Source of the DNA: Devosia sp. 67-54
Lineage (GTDB): Bacteria > Pseudomonadota > Alphaproteobacteria > Rhizobiales > Devosiaceae
Direction of reading: 5' to 3'
NCBI RefSeq assembly: GCF_001899075.1
Contig: NZ_MKVA01000005.1
Span: 992,001-1,056,000 of the forward strand
Length of the DNA: 64,000 bases
Shown here: positions 52,894 to 62,475 of the stretch, one piece after another
Layout: every line of letters begins with the position of its first letter
Numbering within the stretch: position 1 is the first letter of the stretch
Notes under the pieces: model-generated
Told to the model about the DNA's origin: nothing
The model's database searches: none
Seen by the model: only the letters and a program-made list of their open reading frames with translations
Translations under genes and position numbers: made by a program

Positions 52894-54150
52894 ATGGCAG
52901 AGCAGTCCCACCTCAACCGGGTCCTTTCCCGGCCGGAATTCATTGGCCTTGTTGCGGCGCTGATGGCGCTCAACGCGCTGGCGATCGACGTCATGCTGCC
53001 GGCCCTGCCCTATATGGGCGACGCGCTGGGGGTATCGAACGAGAACGAGCGGCAGCTCGTGGTGTCGGCCTACATGATCGGGTTCGGCGCGGCGCAGCTC
53101 GCCTTCGGGCCGATCACCGACCGCTTCGGCCGGCGGGCGCCGCTGTTCGTGGGCATGGCGCTCTACGTGCTGTGCGCGTTCCTTGCAACGTTCGCGCCGA
53201 CCTTCGCCATCCTGCTCGCCCTGCGCTTCTGCCAGGGGCTGGGGGCGGCGGCGACGCGCGTCATCGCCATTTCGGTGATCCGCGACCGCTATTCGGGGCG
53301 CGAGATGGCCTCGGTGATGTCGCTGGCCTTCATGGTGTTCATGGCGATCCCGATCATCGCCCCGGGCATCGGCCAGGTGATCCTGCTGTTCGGCAGCTGG
53401 CACTACATCTTCCTCTTGATGGCGGGGCTCGCCACGGTGTTCGGCATCTGGGCCTGGCTGCGCCTGCCCGAAACGCTGCACCCCGAATATCGCCGCGAGC
53501 TCAAGCTGTCGGTGATCGGCGCGGGATTCCGCGTCGTGTTCACCAATCGCGTGGCGTTCTTCTACGGCCTCGCCGGCATGCTGTTCTTTTCGGCGATGTT
53601 CGGCTTCATCATCTGCACGCAGCAGATCTTCGTGGGCATCTACGGGCTCGGAACGCTGTTCCCGGTGGCCTTCGCCAGCGTGGCGCTGCTGATGGCGCTG
53701 GCCAATTTCCTCAATTCGGTGGTGGTGAAGCGCTTCGGCATGCGCCGCATCAGCCACCTCGCGACGCTGATCTACGTCGCCTGCGGCGTGGCGATGCTGG
53801 TGCTGGCGCTGCTCGGGCCGGTCAATTTCTGGGTGTATTACGCGCTGCTGATGGTGCTGCAGTTCGTGTTCGCCTGGGCGACGTCGAACATGAATTCGCT
53901 GAGCATGGAGCCGCTCGGCGCGGTCGCCGGAACCGCCGCGGCGGTGTTCGGCTTCATGCAGACGGTGGGCGGCGCGCTGATCGGCACCTTCATCGGCCAG
54001 CAGTTCAACGGCACGCTGATCCCCAATTCGCTGGCCTATGTGGTGATGGGCGTGCTGGTGCTGGGCTGCGTGCTGATCGCCGAAAAGGGCCGGCTGTTCG
54101 GCGTCGGCGTCGAGTACCAGGCGCCGCCGGCGACGGCGATGGCGGAGTAG
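52894..54150 (+). CDS. MFS multidrug transporter, Bcr/CflA family
   Basis: The 418-residue protein has LNALAIDVMLPALPYMGDAL, GPITDRFGRRAPLFVGMALY, FCQGLGAAATRVIAISVIRD and MSLAFMVFMAIPIIAPGIGQ, hallmarks of Bcr/CflA drug efflux. It probably exports drugs or a small molecule. The ATG at 52894 starts MAEQSHLNR. It is convergent with the methyltransferase gene. Confidence 0.93.
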   Translation: MAEQSHLNRVLSRPEFIGLVAALMALNALAIDVMLPALPYMGDALGVSNENERQLVVSAYMIGFGAAQLAFGPITDRFGRRAPLFVGMALYVLCAFLATFAPTFAILLALRFCQGLGAAATRVIAISVIRDRYSGREMASVMSLAFMVFMAIPIIAPGIGQVILLFGSWHYIFLLMAGLATVFGIWAWLRLPETLHPEYRRELKLSVIGAGFRVVFTNRVAFFYGLAGMLFFSAMFGFIICTQQIFVGIYGLGTLFPVAFASVALLMALANFLNSVVVKRFGMRRISHLATLIYVACGVAMLVLALLGPVNFWVYYALLMVLQFVFAWATSNMNSLSMEPLGAVAGTAAAVFGFMQTVGGALIGTFIGQQFNGTLIPNSLAYVVMGVLVLGCVLIAEKGRLFGVGVEYQAPPATAMAE

Positions 54151-54179
54151 CGCGGACGCATCCGCCGGCCGGTGCTGGT

Positions 54180-54199
54180 GGCCCCACCCCAGCGGGGCC
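54180..54199. terminator. weak hairpin between convergent genes
   Basis: GGCCCC and GGGGCC can pair around an 8-base loop in the 80-base gap between the MFS and methyltransferase genes. A U-tract is missing. Confidence 0.3.
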
Positions 54200-54230
54200 C
54201 GACTGCGATATCGGTGGCGGCGACCTGCGG

Positions 54231-54947
54231 TCAGGTCTTGAGGCCGACGAGCACGGTCCAGCCCAGCATCGGGCGGATGGTGCGCAAATAGTAGTCCCAG
54301 CCGGCGCGGCTCTTGTCGAGCACCTCGTCGTGGTCGGGATGGTCCGGGTGCTCCCTGGCCCAGCGCAGCGTGGCGTGCCGGTGGTGGCTGGCGTAGCGCT
54401 CGAAATCGGCGTCGGAGGCCGAGATCATCGCCGACACGTCGGCGCCGTGGCGCTGCACCACGCCCAGGGATTCGATGGCGTCGAGCGGCAGGTGCTGGTG
54501 GGTGTTGACGGCCGGCCGGTGCTTCAGCGTCAGGTCGCCGACCACCACGGCGCCGCCGGGCCGGGTCGCGGCGACCATCCACTCCACCGCCTGCACGAAG
54601 CCGCCGAGGGCGAAGGTGGCGCCGAGGCAGAGCACCACGTCATAGCTATCGGGCTCGGGGACGAAATCCTCCGCCGGGCCCTCGACATAGTCGATGCGGC
54701 CGCGCGCCGGCTGCCGGCGGCGGGCGAAGTCGATGAACGCCGGATTGAGCTCGAGCCCGGTGCCGTCGATGGCGTGGCGATCGGCCCATTGCCGCATCAG
54801 CCAGGCCTTGCCGCAGCCCACGTCGAGGACGCGCAGGCCGTCGCGGATGTCGCAATAATCGTCGAGCAGCCGGAGCTTGCGGTCGGTCACCGGGTTCTGG
54901 ATTTCGATGTCGGCCTCGGCGATGGCCCAATAGTCCTTGAGATCCAC
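54231..54947 (-). CDS. class I SAM-dependent methyltransferase
   Basis: The 238-residue protein has motif I in GLRVLDVGCGKAWLMRQWAD, acidic residues in GTGLELNPAFID and PDSYDVVLCLGATFALGG. The acceptor is unknown. GTG at 54947 is preceded by GGAGGAGCGCC. It is downstream of the inositol-phosphatase-like gene on the same strand. Confidence 0.92.
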   Translation of the reverse strand: MDLKDYWAIAEADIEIQNPVTDRKLRLLDDYCDIRDGLRVLDVGCGKAWLMRQWADRHAIDGTGLELNPAFIDFARRRQPARGRIDYVEGPAEDFVPEPDSYDVVLCLGATFALGGFVQAVEWMVAATRPGGAVVVGDLTLKHRPAVNTHQHLPLDAIESLGVVQRHGADVSAMISASDADFERYASHHRHATLRWAREHPDHPDHDEVLDKSRAGWDYYLRTIRPMLGWTVLVGLKT

Positions 54948-54980
54948 GGCGCTCCTCCGCCCTGCATGGCTCTGCCGAGC

Positions 54981-55802
54981 CTATACCGTGAACACCTCGC
55001 GACGCAAAAGGCTCCAGCTGTCCTGGTCGGTGGCGAGCAGCAGGCCGCCACCGAGATCGCTCGGGCGGTAGGCGGAGCCGTCGAATTTGCGCACACAGGC
55101 CCCCGCCTCCACCGAGATCAGCGTTCCAGGCAGATGGTCCCACGGCATCAGCTTGTTGAACATCACGGCGTGGCAGTGGCCGCTGGCGAAGGTGCGGTAG
55201 TCGTGGCCGGCGACGCGATAGTTGGCCGAGATCGCCAGCTTGGCGAGATTGCCCAGCACCTGCACCTTCGCGTGCGGCGGCAGGAAGCCGATCGAGACAT
55301 GCGCCACCATCTGGGCCAGCGGCACCGGCTCGGCCACCCTGAGGCGCCGCGTCTCGCCGTCGGGGCGGCGCAGGAAGGCGCCGGCGCCGCGCTCGGCCAG
55401 CACCCAGTCGTCGCCCATCGGATCGTAGATGATGCCCGCGACGGTTTCGCCCCGGGCGACGACTGCGGCCATGACCGCATAGAGCGGCAGCCCGGCGGCG
55501 AAATTGGCGGTGCCGTCGACGGGATCGAGCGTCACCGCCAGATCGGCGCCGGCGAGCCGCTGCAGCACGCCGGGGTCGGCGGAGACTGCCTCCTCGCCGA
55601 TCACCACCGCCTGAGGCCAGCGCCGGTTGAGCACGGCGGTGATGCGCTTTTCGGCCTCGGTGTCGGCTTCGGTGACGAGATCGGTCGGGCTGCTCTTGGT
55701 GTGCACCGTCTCCGGGTCCAGCCGGCGGAAGCGCGGCAGGATTTCCGCCCTGGCCGCATCGCGCAGGATGTCGGCAAGCTCGATGACGTCGATCTCAGGC
55801 AT
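54981..55802 (-). CDS. inositol monophosphatase family enzyme
   Basis: The 273-residue protein has the family motifs DLVTEADTEAEKRI, VVIGEEAVS, TLDPVDGTANF and PWDHLPGTLISVEAGA with the Mg2+-binding acids. It could be a histidinol-phosphatase, inositol-phosphatase or a nucleotide phosphatase. It begins 20 bases after ttcA on the same strand. Substrate not determined. Confidence 0.9.
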   Translation of the reverse strand: MPEIDVIELADILRDAARAEILPRFRRLDPETVHTKSSPTDLVTEADTEAEKRITAVLNRRWPQAVVIGEEAVSADPGVLQRLAGADLAVTLDPVDGTANFAAGLPLYAVMAAVVARGETVAGIIYDPMGDDWVLAERGAGAFLRRPDGETRRLRVAEPVPLAQMVAHVSIGFLPPHAKVQVLGNLAKLAISANYRVAGHDYRTFASGHCHAVMFNKLMPWDHLPGTLISVEAGACVRKFDGSAYRPSDLGGGLLLATDQDSWSLLRREVFTV

Positions 55803-55822
55803 GTGGAACGGTCTTTCAGATG

Positions 55823-56686
55823 TCAGGCAAGCGGGCGGAGGCCGAGGAAGTCGAACAGCTTGGGATCGAGCATGTGGCTGGGGCGGATGTTGCCGAGGGC
55901 GCGGATCATCACGTCCTTGCGGCCGGGCATCCTGCGCTCGATGTCGTCGAGCATCGCCTTCATGGCGTTGCGCTCCAGCCCCTCCTGGCTGCCGCAGAGA
56001 TCGCAGGGGATGATCGGGAAGGCCATGTGCTCGGCGAAGCGCGCGAGGTCGGGCTCGGCGCAGTAGATTAGCGGCCGCAGCACCTCGACGTCGCCCTCGT
56101 CGTTGAGCAGTCTCGGCGGCATGGCGGCGAGCTTGCCGCCGTGGAAGAGGTTCATGAAGAAGGTTTCGAGGCTGTCCTCGCGGTGGTGGCCGAGGACCAG
56201 CGCCGAGCAGCCCTCCTCGCGCGCGATGCGGTAGAGATGGCCGCGCCTGAGCCGCGAGCAGAGCGAGCAATAGGTGGCGCCCTCGGGCAGCTTGTCGGTG
56301 ACGATGGAGTAGGTGTCCTGATACTCGATGCGGTGGCGAATGCCGTTGGCCTCGAGGAAGCCGGGCAGGATGTGCCTGGGGAAGTTCGGCTGCCCCTGGT
56401 CGAGGTTGCAGGCGATGAGCTCGACCGGCAGCAGACCGCGCCATTTGAGGTCGAGCAGGATGGCGAGGAGGCCGTAACTGTCCTTACCGCCCGACAGCGC
56501 CACCAGCCAGCGCTCGCCGGGCCGGACCATGGCGAATTTGTCGATCGCCTCGCGGGTGAGGCGGACGAGGCGCTTCCTGAGTTTGTTGAACTCGACCGAG
56601 CGCGGCGCGGCGCGGAACATCGGATGGGCGCCGGCGGCGTCCTCGGCGCTCTCTTCGATGCGGTCGGCGCTGACGATCTCGTTCAT
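55823..56686 (-). CDS. ttcA: tRNA 2-thiocytidine(32) synthetase TtcA
   Basis: The 287-residue PP-loop enzyme thiolates C32 in tRNA. It has [19 protein letters not shown] (PP-loop), the cysteines [13 protein letters not shown] and CDLCGSQE for the Fe-S cluster, and [19 protein letters not shown]. Starts MNEIVSADR at 56686. Divergent from the peptide transporter gene. Confidence 0.95.
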   Translation of the reverse strand: MNEIVSADRIEESAEDAAGAHPMFRAAPRSVEFNKLRKRLVRLTREAIDKFAMVRPGERWLVALSGGKDSYGLLAILLDLKWRGLLPVELIACNLDQGQPNFPRHILPGFLEANGIRHRIEYQDTYSIVTDKLPEGATYCSLCSRLRRGHLYRIAREEGCSALVLGHHREDSLETFFMNLFHGGKLAAMPPRLLNDEGDVEVLRPLIYCAEPDLARFAEHMAFPIIPCDLCGSQEGLERNAMKAMLDDIERRMPGRKDVMIRALGNIRPSHMLDPKLFDFLGLRPLA

Positions 56687-56828
56687 GGCGGTGTCCTACG
56701 CCGCAGGCCCCGAGATAACAATGCGTTTAGGTGGATTACATCGGGGTAAGGCCATGCCAATTCCTTGCTCCGGCCCGTTTCTTCCAGTTACATAACAGAA
56801 CCTTAGCGCCCGAGGAGAGCTGCTTCCC

Positions 56829-58124
56829 GTGTTCCGCTCGTTCTTCCCCTCGCCGGTCAATTTCTTCATCTCCGCGGTCGCCTGGACCGCCGTGGCGATG
56901 ACGCTCTGGTTCACAGCCGGACCGGCGCTGGAGCCGTATCTGAGCCTCGGGCCATGGCTGGCGGTGCATCCGACGCCGGGCGCCGCCGAACCGTTCTTCG
57001 ACGCGCACCGGGTGTGGCTGTACGAATACGTGATCCTCGCCGGCTATCTGTTCTGCGTGCCCTGGGCGATCTTCAACGACAACCGGCGCTGGTACTGGTG
57101 GAGCGTGGTCGGCTCGGTGACGATCTTCGAGGTGATCTACTTCAACGTGCAGGTGAGCGCCTGGCTGAACGACTGGTACGGCTCGTTCTACGACCTGATC
57201 CAGAGCGCCCTGGCCAAGCCCAATTCGGTCAGCATCGACCAGTATCTGGGGCAGATCGCGACCGTGGCCATCGTGTTCGCGGTCAACATCTTCGTGCTGG
57301 TGCTCAACGCCTTCCTCAACGCGCATTACCTGTTCCGCTGGCGGCGGGCGATGACGTTCTACTACATGGCCAACTGGCCGCAGGTGCGCACCATCGAGGG
57401 TGCGGCGCAGCGCGTGCAGGAAGACACGCAGAACTTCTCGCAGATCGTCGAGGGCATCGGGCTCAACATCATCTCGTCGTTCATGACGCTGATCGTGTTC
57501 CTGCCGATCCTGTGGGGGCTGTCGAGCCACATCGTCGATTTGCCGTTCTTCGGCCACGTCGAGGGGAGCCTGGTGTGGCTGGCGCTGTTCCAGGCGGTGT
57601 TCGGCACGGTGCTGTTCGCGGTGGCGGGCGTCCGCCTGCCCGGCCTCAACTTCGCCAACCAGCGGGTCGAGGCGGCCTACCGCAAGGAACTGGTCTATGG
57701 CGAGGACGAGGCGGGCCGGGCGCAGCCGGTGACGGTGCGCGAGCTGTTCAAGAACGTGCAGCGCAACTATTTCCGCATCTATTTCCACTACACCTATTTC
57801 AACGTCTTCCGGTACGCCTTCATCAACGCCAGCCAGTTCTTCCCGTACCTGGCGATGGGACCGACGATCGTCGCCGGCGCCATCACCTTCGGCATCTTCA
57901 ACCAGGTGCTGAACGCCTTCGGGCAGGTGGCGGATTCGTTCAGCTTCCTGATGAATTCGTGGACGACGATCATCAATCTGATCTCGATCTACCAGCGCCT
58001 GCGCGGCTTCGAGCGGCAGATCCCGCTGAGCTCCAAGATCTTCGCCAACGACTACAACGACCCGCGCTACCTGGCGACGGCCTCCGTGCCGGCGGGGGCG
58101 GCACCGCAGGTGATGCCGGAGTAG
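56829..58124 (+). CDS. sbmA: SbmA/BacA-family peptide transporter
   Basis: The 431-residue protein has the SbmA/BacA hallmarks: RWYWWSVVGSVTIFEVIYF, RWRRAMTFYYMANWPQVRTI, GAAQRVQEDTQNFSQIVEGI and FINASQFFPYLAMGPTIVAG. SbmA imports peptides with proton exchange; BacA is important for rhizobial and Brucella persistence. GTG start with GGAGAG about ten bases upstream. Monocistronic on the forward strand; its stop is two bases from the convergent GFA stop. Confidence 0.95.
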   Translation: MFRSFFPSPVNFFISAVAWTAVAMTLWFTAGPALEPYLSLGPWLAVHPTPGAAEPFFDAHRVWLYEYVILAGYLFCVPWAIFNDNRRWYWWSVVGSVTIFEVIYFNVQVSAWLNDWYGSFYDLIQSALAKPNSVSIDQYLGQIATVAIVFAVNIFVLVLNAFLNAHYLFRWRRAMTFYYMANWPQVRTIEGAAQRVQEDTQNFSQIVEGIGLNIISSFMTLIVFLPILWGLSSHIVDLPFFGHVEGSLVWLALFQAVFGTVLFAVAGVRLPGLNFANQRVEAAYRKELVYGEDEAGRAQPVTVRELFKNVQRNYFRIYFHYTYFNVFRYAFINASQFFPYLAMGPTIVAGAITFGIFNQVLNAFGQVADSFSFLMNSWTTIINLISIYQRLRGFERQIPLSSKIFANDYNDPRYLATASVPAGAAPQVMPE

Positions 58125-58126
58125 GC

Positions 58127-58531
58127 TCAGTCGTCGTGGAAGACTTGGCCAGGAAGCGTCGGTAGCCAGGGCAGCGCAGAGCGGAAGAAATACTGGCGCT
58201 TCGGCGCCAGACTGGCGCGCTGGGCCAACGCACCGACCCTGAGCCCGAGCTTCCTCGACCCCGCCGGCTCGTCGCTGGTGGCCCAGAGCGGGGAGCCGCA
58301 GTCACGGCAAAAGGCCTGCTGTCGCCGCTTGCCGCTGTCGGCCACCTTGATGTAAATGCGCGGCTCGCCGCGCAGCAGCCGGAAATCCTGTTCGGCGCAG
58401 GGCGCTGTCACCCGGAACGCCGTGCCCGAAAGCTGCTGGCAATCGGTACAGTGGCAGATGCGGACGCGGTCAGGATCGATCTCCGCCGCGAAGGCGATGG
58501 CGCCGCAATGGCATTGGCCGTCTACGTGCAT
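58127..58531 (-). CDS. GFA family (glutathione-dependent formaldehyde-activating) protein
   Basis: The 134-residue protein has the zinc cysteines of the Gfa fold: GQCHCGAIAFAAEI, ICHCTDCQQLSGTAFRV and FCRDCGSPLW. Few family members are truly formaldehyde-activating; the function is uncertain. It is one of two GFA genes here (see 63187). Confidence 0.92.
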   Translation of the reverse strand: MHVDGQCHCGAIAFAAEIDPDRVRICHCTDCQQLSGTAFRVTAPCAEQDFRLLRGEPRIYIKVADSGKRRQQAFCRDCGSPLWATSDEPAGSRKLGLRVGALAQRASLAPKRQYFFRSALPWLPTLPGQVFHDD

Positions 58532-58619
58532 GATTTCTCCCGGCTTTCCGAAGCCAAGGCTAGCACCAAAGCAAAGGGGCCGCAGGTGGCGTCGGAGCAG
58601 GAACCCGAAAAAACAGAGG

Positions 58620-58637
58620 TTCCCGCTTTCGCGGGAA
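58620..58637. repeat. short hairpin repeat
   Basis: TTCCCGC-TTTC-GCGGGAA followed by TGACCCGG resembles the scattered intergenic hairpins common in alphaproteobacteria. It is outside the terminator of rpsD. Confidence 0.5.
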
Positions 58638-58659
58638 TGACCCGGTGGATGGGGGAGCC

Positions 58660-58695
58660 CTCACAAACAAAAAGGCCGCCCTGAGGGCGGCCTTT
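58660..58695 (-). terminator. Rho-independent terminator of rpsD
   Basis: AAAGGCCGCCC and GGGCGGCCTTT pair over 11 bases with a TGA loop (58671-58695); on the reverse strand the stem is followed by TTGTTTGTGAGG. It lies 21 bases after the rpsD stop. Confidence 0.93.
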
Positions 58696-58716
58696 GAATT
58701 TCGGAGCAGAACGCGG

Positions 58717-59334
58717 TCAGCGCGAGTAGAACTCGACCACCAGGTTCGGTTCCATCTGCACCGGGTACGGCACGTCGGCCAGGGCCGGGACGCGGACGTA
58801 GGTGGCGACCTGCTTGCCGTGGTCGACTTCCACATATTCCGGCACGTCGCGCTCGGCGAGCTGGTTGGCTTCGAGCACGATGCCGAGCTGCTTGGATTTC
58901 TCCTTCACCTCGACCTTGTCGCCCGGCTTGACCTGGTAGGACGGGATGTTGACGCGCTTGCCGTTGACCAGGATGTGGCCGTGGCTGACGAACTGGCGGG
59001 CGGCGAACACGGTCGGCACGAATTTGGCGCGGTAGACGATGGCGTCGAGACGGCTCTCGAGCAGGCCGATCAGGCGCTCGCCGGTGTCGCCCTTGATACG
59101 CGCGGCCTCGACATAGAGCTTGTGGAAGGCTTTTTCGGTGATCGAGCCGTAATAGCCCTTGAGCTTCTGCTTGGCGCGCAGCTGCAGGCCGTAGTCCGAG
59201 GTCTTGCCCTTGCGGCGCTGGCCGTGCTGGCCGGGGCCGTAGGCGCGGGCGTTGAGCGGCGAGGCCGGACGGCCCCACAGGTTCTCGCCCAGACGGCGGT
59301 CGATCTTGTGCTTGGCTTCAATGCGCTTCGACAT
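58717..59334 (-). CDS. rpsD: 30S ribosomal protein S4
   Basis: The 205-residue protein binds 16S rRNA and starts assembly of the 30S body. Visible are the N-terminal [40 protein letters not shown]-type segment and the S4 domain [20 protein letters not shown], then [31 protein letters not shown] precedes the ATG at 59334. It is not in an rps operon and has its own promoter and terminator. Confidence 0.98.
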   Translation of the reverse strand: MSKRIEAKHKIDRRLGENLWGRPASPLNARAYGPGQHGQRRKGKTSDYGLQLRAKQKLKGYYGSITEKAFHKLYVEAARIKGDTGERLIGLLESRLDAIVYRAKFVPTVFAARQFVSHGHILVNGKRVNIPSYQVKPGDKVEVKEKSKQLGIVLEANQLAERDVPEYVEVDHGKQVATYVRVPALADVPYPVQMEPNLVVEFYSR

Positions 59335-59461
59335 CGTAATCCTTTCATGGAACGTCGAAAGAGATTGCGCCCTCCTCTGCCCTGCCTTGCGGCAGGACCG
59401 ACAGACCATTGAAACAACGATCCCGGGTGCGCTTTTGGGGTCAAGCCCCGAAAGTGGCGGT

Positions 59462-59490
59462 CGGATACGGGCAAAGCCCGGCAAAGTCAA
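59462..59490 (-). promoter_or_regulatory. rpsD promoter
   Basis: On the reverse strand TTGACT (59485-59490) and TATCCG (59462-59467) are 17 bases apart, a typical alphaproteobacterial -35/-10 pair. It lies 128 bases upstream of the rpsD start; a second TTGACC lies nearer the gene without a clear -10. Confidence 0.65.
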
Positions 59491-59551
59491 GCTGACGCGG
59501 TAGGGTATTTCACGACGAGATCGACTCCGGTGGACGTGGCCCCCACCCCGT

Positions 59552-59580
59552 CCCCTCCCCGCAAGGGCAAGGGGGAGGGG
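59552..59580. repeat. RIME-like inverted repeat
   Basis: CCCCTCCCC and GGGGAGGGG form a perfect 9-base inverted repeat with an 11-base loop in the rpsD upstream gap. It has the C/G composition of the other intergenic mosaics. Confidence 0.55.
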
Positions 59581-59680
59581 AGCCTGACTGAACCATCGTT
59601 GTATCGGTTCCATCGCCTCCCCTTCCGGGGGCGAGCGGCCCAAGCGCAGAGGCGCGTCCACCAAGACGCGAAACGCTCCG

Positions 59681-60925
59681 TCAGCCCTCGACCATCGCCC
59701 GGTCCAGCGTGCGCTGGCGACGGAGGCCGGGGAAGCTCTGGCTCCAGATGGCGGCCACCGCCATGGTCGCGGCGCCGCCGAGCGCCACTGCCGCCTGGGC
59801 GCCGATCCAGGCCGCCATGACGCCGGCGCGGAACTCGCCGAGCTCGTTGGAGGCGCCGATGAACACCGAATTGACGGCGTTCACCCGGCCGCGGACGCTG
59901 TCGGGGGTCCACAGCTGCATGATGGTCTCGCGGATCGACACCGACACCATGTCGCAGGCGCCGATCAAAGCGAGCAGCGGCACCGACAACCAGACGCTGG
60001 TGGAGAGGCCGAAGAGCAGCGTGAACAGGCCGAAGCCGCCCACGAAGACGAAGAGGATCACCCCGGCATTGTCGCGGATGGGGAAGCGGGCGAGGAGGAG
60101 CGCCGTGGCGATGGCGCCGACGCCGGGGGCGCCTCGCAGCAGGCCGAGGCCCCAGGGGCCGACCTCGAGGATGTCGCGGGCGAACACCGGCAGCAGCGCC
60201 ACCGCGCCGCCCATCAGCACGGCGAACAGATCGAGCGAGATGGCGCCCAGCACCACCTTCTGGTCGAAGATGTAGCGGAAGCCGGCCAGCAGCGTCTGCA
60301 CGCTGCTCGGCTCGCTGCTGCTGCGCGGCTGCTGGTGCACCTGGCCAATGGCGATGGCGGCGACGCCCACCAGCGCCACGGCGGTGCCGTAGGCGACGGC
60401 CGGGCCGACGCCGTAGAGCAGGCCGCCCACCACCGGGCCGACGATGCCGGCCAGCTGCCAGGCGGTGGCGTTCATGGTCACCGCGTTGGCGAGCGCCTGC
60501 GGCGGCACGAGGTTGGGCGCCAGCGAGGCACCGGCGGGGCCGATGAAGGCGCGGGCGGTGCCGAGGCAGACCAGCACCACGAAGAACGGCCAGATGATGT
60601 GCAGATGCTGGAGCGAAAAGGCGAGGAAGGCGAGGCCGCAGCACGCTTCCACCGCCAGCGCCGCCTGGATGATGCGGCGGCGCGGGAAGCGGTCGGCGGC
60701 GAGGCCGGTCACCAGCACCAGGAGCAGCGCCGGCAGGAACTGCGCCAGCCCGACCAGCCCGAGCAGCAGCGGCGAACGGGTAATGTCGTAGACCTGCCAG
60801 CCCAGCGATACCGAGGCGATCTGCGCGGCAAAGCTCGAGCAGAGCGAGGTGGCCCAGAACAGGCGGTAGTCGCGATAGGCGAAGGCCCTGGTGGCAGGAG
60901 CGGCCGAACCGGCGGGAGAGGACAT
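59681..60925 (-). CDS. MFS transporter, MFS_3 (EntS-like) family
   Basis: The 414-residue protein has 12 helices with [60 protein letters not shown] and [20 protein letters not shown], typical of MFS_3/EntS-like exporters of siderophores or drugs. ATG at 60925 or 60940 could start it. Downstream of the TrmJ gene on the same strand. Confidence 0.9.
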   Translation of the reverse strand: MSSPAGSAAPATRAFAYRDYRLFWATSLCSSFAAQIASVSLGWQVYDITRSPLLLGLVGLAQFLPALLLVLVTGLAADRFPRRRIIQAALAVEACCGLAFLAFSLQHLHIIWPFFVVLVCLGTARAFIGPAGASLAPNLVPPQALANAVTMNATAWQLAGIVGPVVGGLLYGVGPAVAYGTAVALVGVAAIAIGQVHQQPRSSSEPSSVQTLLAGFRYIFDQKVVLGAISLDLFAVLMGGAVALLPVFARDILEVGPWGLGLLRGAPGVGAIATALLLARFPIRDNAGVILFVFVGGFGLFTLLFGLSTSVWLSVPLLALIGACDMVSVSIRETIMQLWTPDSVRGRVNAVNSVFIGASNELGEFRAGVMAAWIGAQAAVALGGAATMAVAAIWSQSFPGLRRQRTLDRAMVEG

Positions 60926-60960
60926 GGCAGCCGAGCCCATCGCACGCCGGCCCGATGCGG

Positions 60961-61773
60961 TCAAATCGGCTCGCCCGCCTGCCCCCGGTTCGGACGGTTG
61001 GCCTTGGGGCGCTCGTGCTTGCGCTCGATCGCGGAGATCACCCCGTGCAGGGTGCGCACCTCCTGGCCCGACAGGGTGCCGCGGCTCAGCATGGCGCGGA
61101 GGTTGTTGACCACGTGCGGCCGCTTGTCGGGGGCGGTGAAGAACCCGGCCTCGTCGAGCGCGCGCTCGAGATGCTCGAACAGGCTCAGCAATTCGCCCTT
61201 GGTGGCGGGCTCGGCGACGGTTTCGGAGAACAGCAGCCTGTTGCCGAGGTCGGTCTGGCGCCGCCACTCATAGGCCATGATCAGCACCGCCTGGGCGATG
61301 TTGAGCGAGGCGAAGGCGGCCTCGACCGGCAGCGTCACGATGGCGTCGGCGAGCGCCACCTCCTCGTTATAGAGGCCCCAGCGCTCGCGGCCGAACAGGA
61401 TGCCGGCGCCGCCGGCGCCGGTTTCGATATGGGCGATCACCCGCTGCGAGGCCTCTTCCGGACCCAGCACCGGCTTCTGCAGGTCGCGGCGGCGGGCGGT
61501 GGTGGCGTAGACCAGCGACAAATCGGCGATCGCCGCCTCGGTGCTCGGGTACACCCGCACCCGCTCGATCACGTGGTCGGCGCGCGAGGCGGCGGCCACC
61601 GCCTTCTCGTTGGGCCAGCCGTCGCGCGGGTTGACCAGCCGCAGATCCCACAGGCCGAAATTGGCCATGGCCCGCGCCGTGGTGCCGATGTTCTCGCCGA
61701 GCTGCGGTTCGCACAGGATGATCGCGGGGCTCGGGCGATACTCGAATTTCTGGGTCTTGTCGGTGCCGGCCAT
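60961..61773 (-). CDS. trmJ: RNA 2'-O-methyltransferase TrmJ-type (SpoU family)
   Basis: The 270-residue SPOUT-class protein has ILCEPQLGENIGTTARAMAN, LVNPRDGWPNEKAVAAASRA, GILFGRERWGLYNEEVALAD and LPVEAAFASLNIAQAVLIMA, the knot motifs of TrmJ (LasT). It methylates a ribose in the tRNA anticodon loop. The ATG at 61773 is used; a GTG at 61782 is possible. The Lys/Arg-rich C-terminus (RKHERPKANRPNRGQ) is likely disordered. Confidence 0.93.
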   Translation of the reverse strand: MAGTDKTQKFEYRPSPAIILCEPQLGENIGTTARAMANFGLWDLRLVNPRDGWPNEKAVAAASRADHVIERVRVYPSTEAAIADLSLVYATTARRRDLQKPVLGPEEASQRVIAHIETGAGGAGILFGRERWGLYNEEVALADAIVTLPVEAAFASLNIAQAVLIMAYEWRRQTDLGNRLLFSETVAEPATKGELLSLFEHLERALDEAGFFTAPDKRPHVVNNLRAMLSRGTLSGQEVRTLHGVISAIERKHERPKANRPNRGQAGEPI

Positions 61774-61805
61774 GGCCGGCACTTACGGCGGAAGCCGCGG
61801 GAAGA

Positions 61806-62399
61806 TCAAGCGACCTTGTGGCGGGTGATCTCGTGCACCTTGGCGCCGCGGCTCCATTCGCGGTCGAGCACGGCAAAGTGCAGTTCCTCGTCCCACTCGC
61901 CCTGGAACAGCGCGTGCTCGCGATAATGCGCCTCGAGCCGCATGCCGAGCCGCTTCAGCAGCCGGGCCGAGGCCTCGTTCTGGCCGGCGGTGCGGGCATA
62001 GACGCGATGCAGGCGGAACTCCTCGAAGCCGAGGGTCACCACCGCCTTCACCGCCTCGGAGGCATAACCCTTGTTGCGGAACAGCGGTCCGATGGCGAAG
62101 CGGATTTCGCCCTGCGCGGCGGTGGAGTCGGTGTAGCGCAGCGACACGTGCCCCATCACCTTGCCGTCGGATTTGCGCACGATGGCGAGGGTCAGCACTT
62201 CACCCGGCCGGGTGAGGCGGGTCTGCTTGCGCATCGATTCGAAGGCCGCCTTGGCCTCCGATTTGTCGCGCGCCTTCCAGTCGAGGTAGCGCTGCACGTC
62301 GGGCAGCGAATAGTAGCTCAGCACCCCGTCGAGATCGGATTTCTCGAAGGGCCGCAGGATCAATCGTTCGGTTTTGATGGTCTGGTCAGATATAGCCAT
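61806..62399 (-). CDS. GNAT acetyltransferase (RimJ-like)
   Basis: The 197-residue protein has TERLILRPFEKSDLDGVLSY, GEIRFAIGPLFRNKGYASEA (acetyl-CoA loop) and RVYARTAGQNEASARLLKRL. It is paralogous to the GNAT at 62476-63108 (shared HRVYAR, LLKRLGM, FxGxWDEE). Acceptor unknown. Confidence 0.93.
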   Translation of the reverse strand: MAISDQTIKTERLILRPFEKSDLDGVLSYYSLPDVQRYLDWKARDKSEAKAAFESMRKQTRLTRPGEVLTLAIVRKSDGKVMGHVSLRYTDSTAAQGEIRFAIGPLFRNKGYASEAVKAVVTLGFEEFRLHRVYARTAGQNEASARLLKRLGMRLEAHYREHALFQGEWDEELHFAVLDREWSRGAKVHEITRHKVA

Positions 62400-62475
62400 T
62401 GGCGCCCTCCGCTGCGCGCTAAGCCCTGACCACAAAACGTGACCCGCGACGGCCCAGTTCCGGCCGCCATCTGAA

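Larger units (their letters stand above)
59335..59680. other. 346-base intergenic region upstream of rpsD
   Basis: No gene is seen. It holds the rpsD leader (59335-59461), the candidate promoter (59462-59490) and G/C-rich inverted repeats (59552-59580 and CTCCCC..GGGGGCGAG near 59616) that look like RIME-type mosaics. Confidence 0.7.

Noticed and set aside
52387-54582. 731-codon reverse frame
   Set aside because: It is a shadow of two MFS genes, rich in Arg, Gln and His.
53172-56066. 964-codon open frame on the forward strand
   Set aside because: It crosses the Bcr/CflA transporter, a methyltransferase and a phosphatase gene in other frames; the composition is low-complexity Arg/Gly/Ala and shows no domain.
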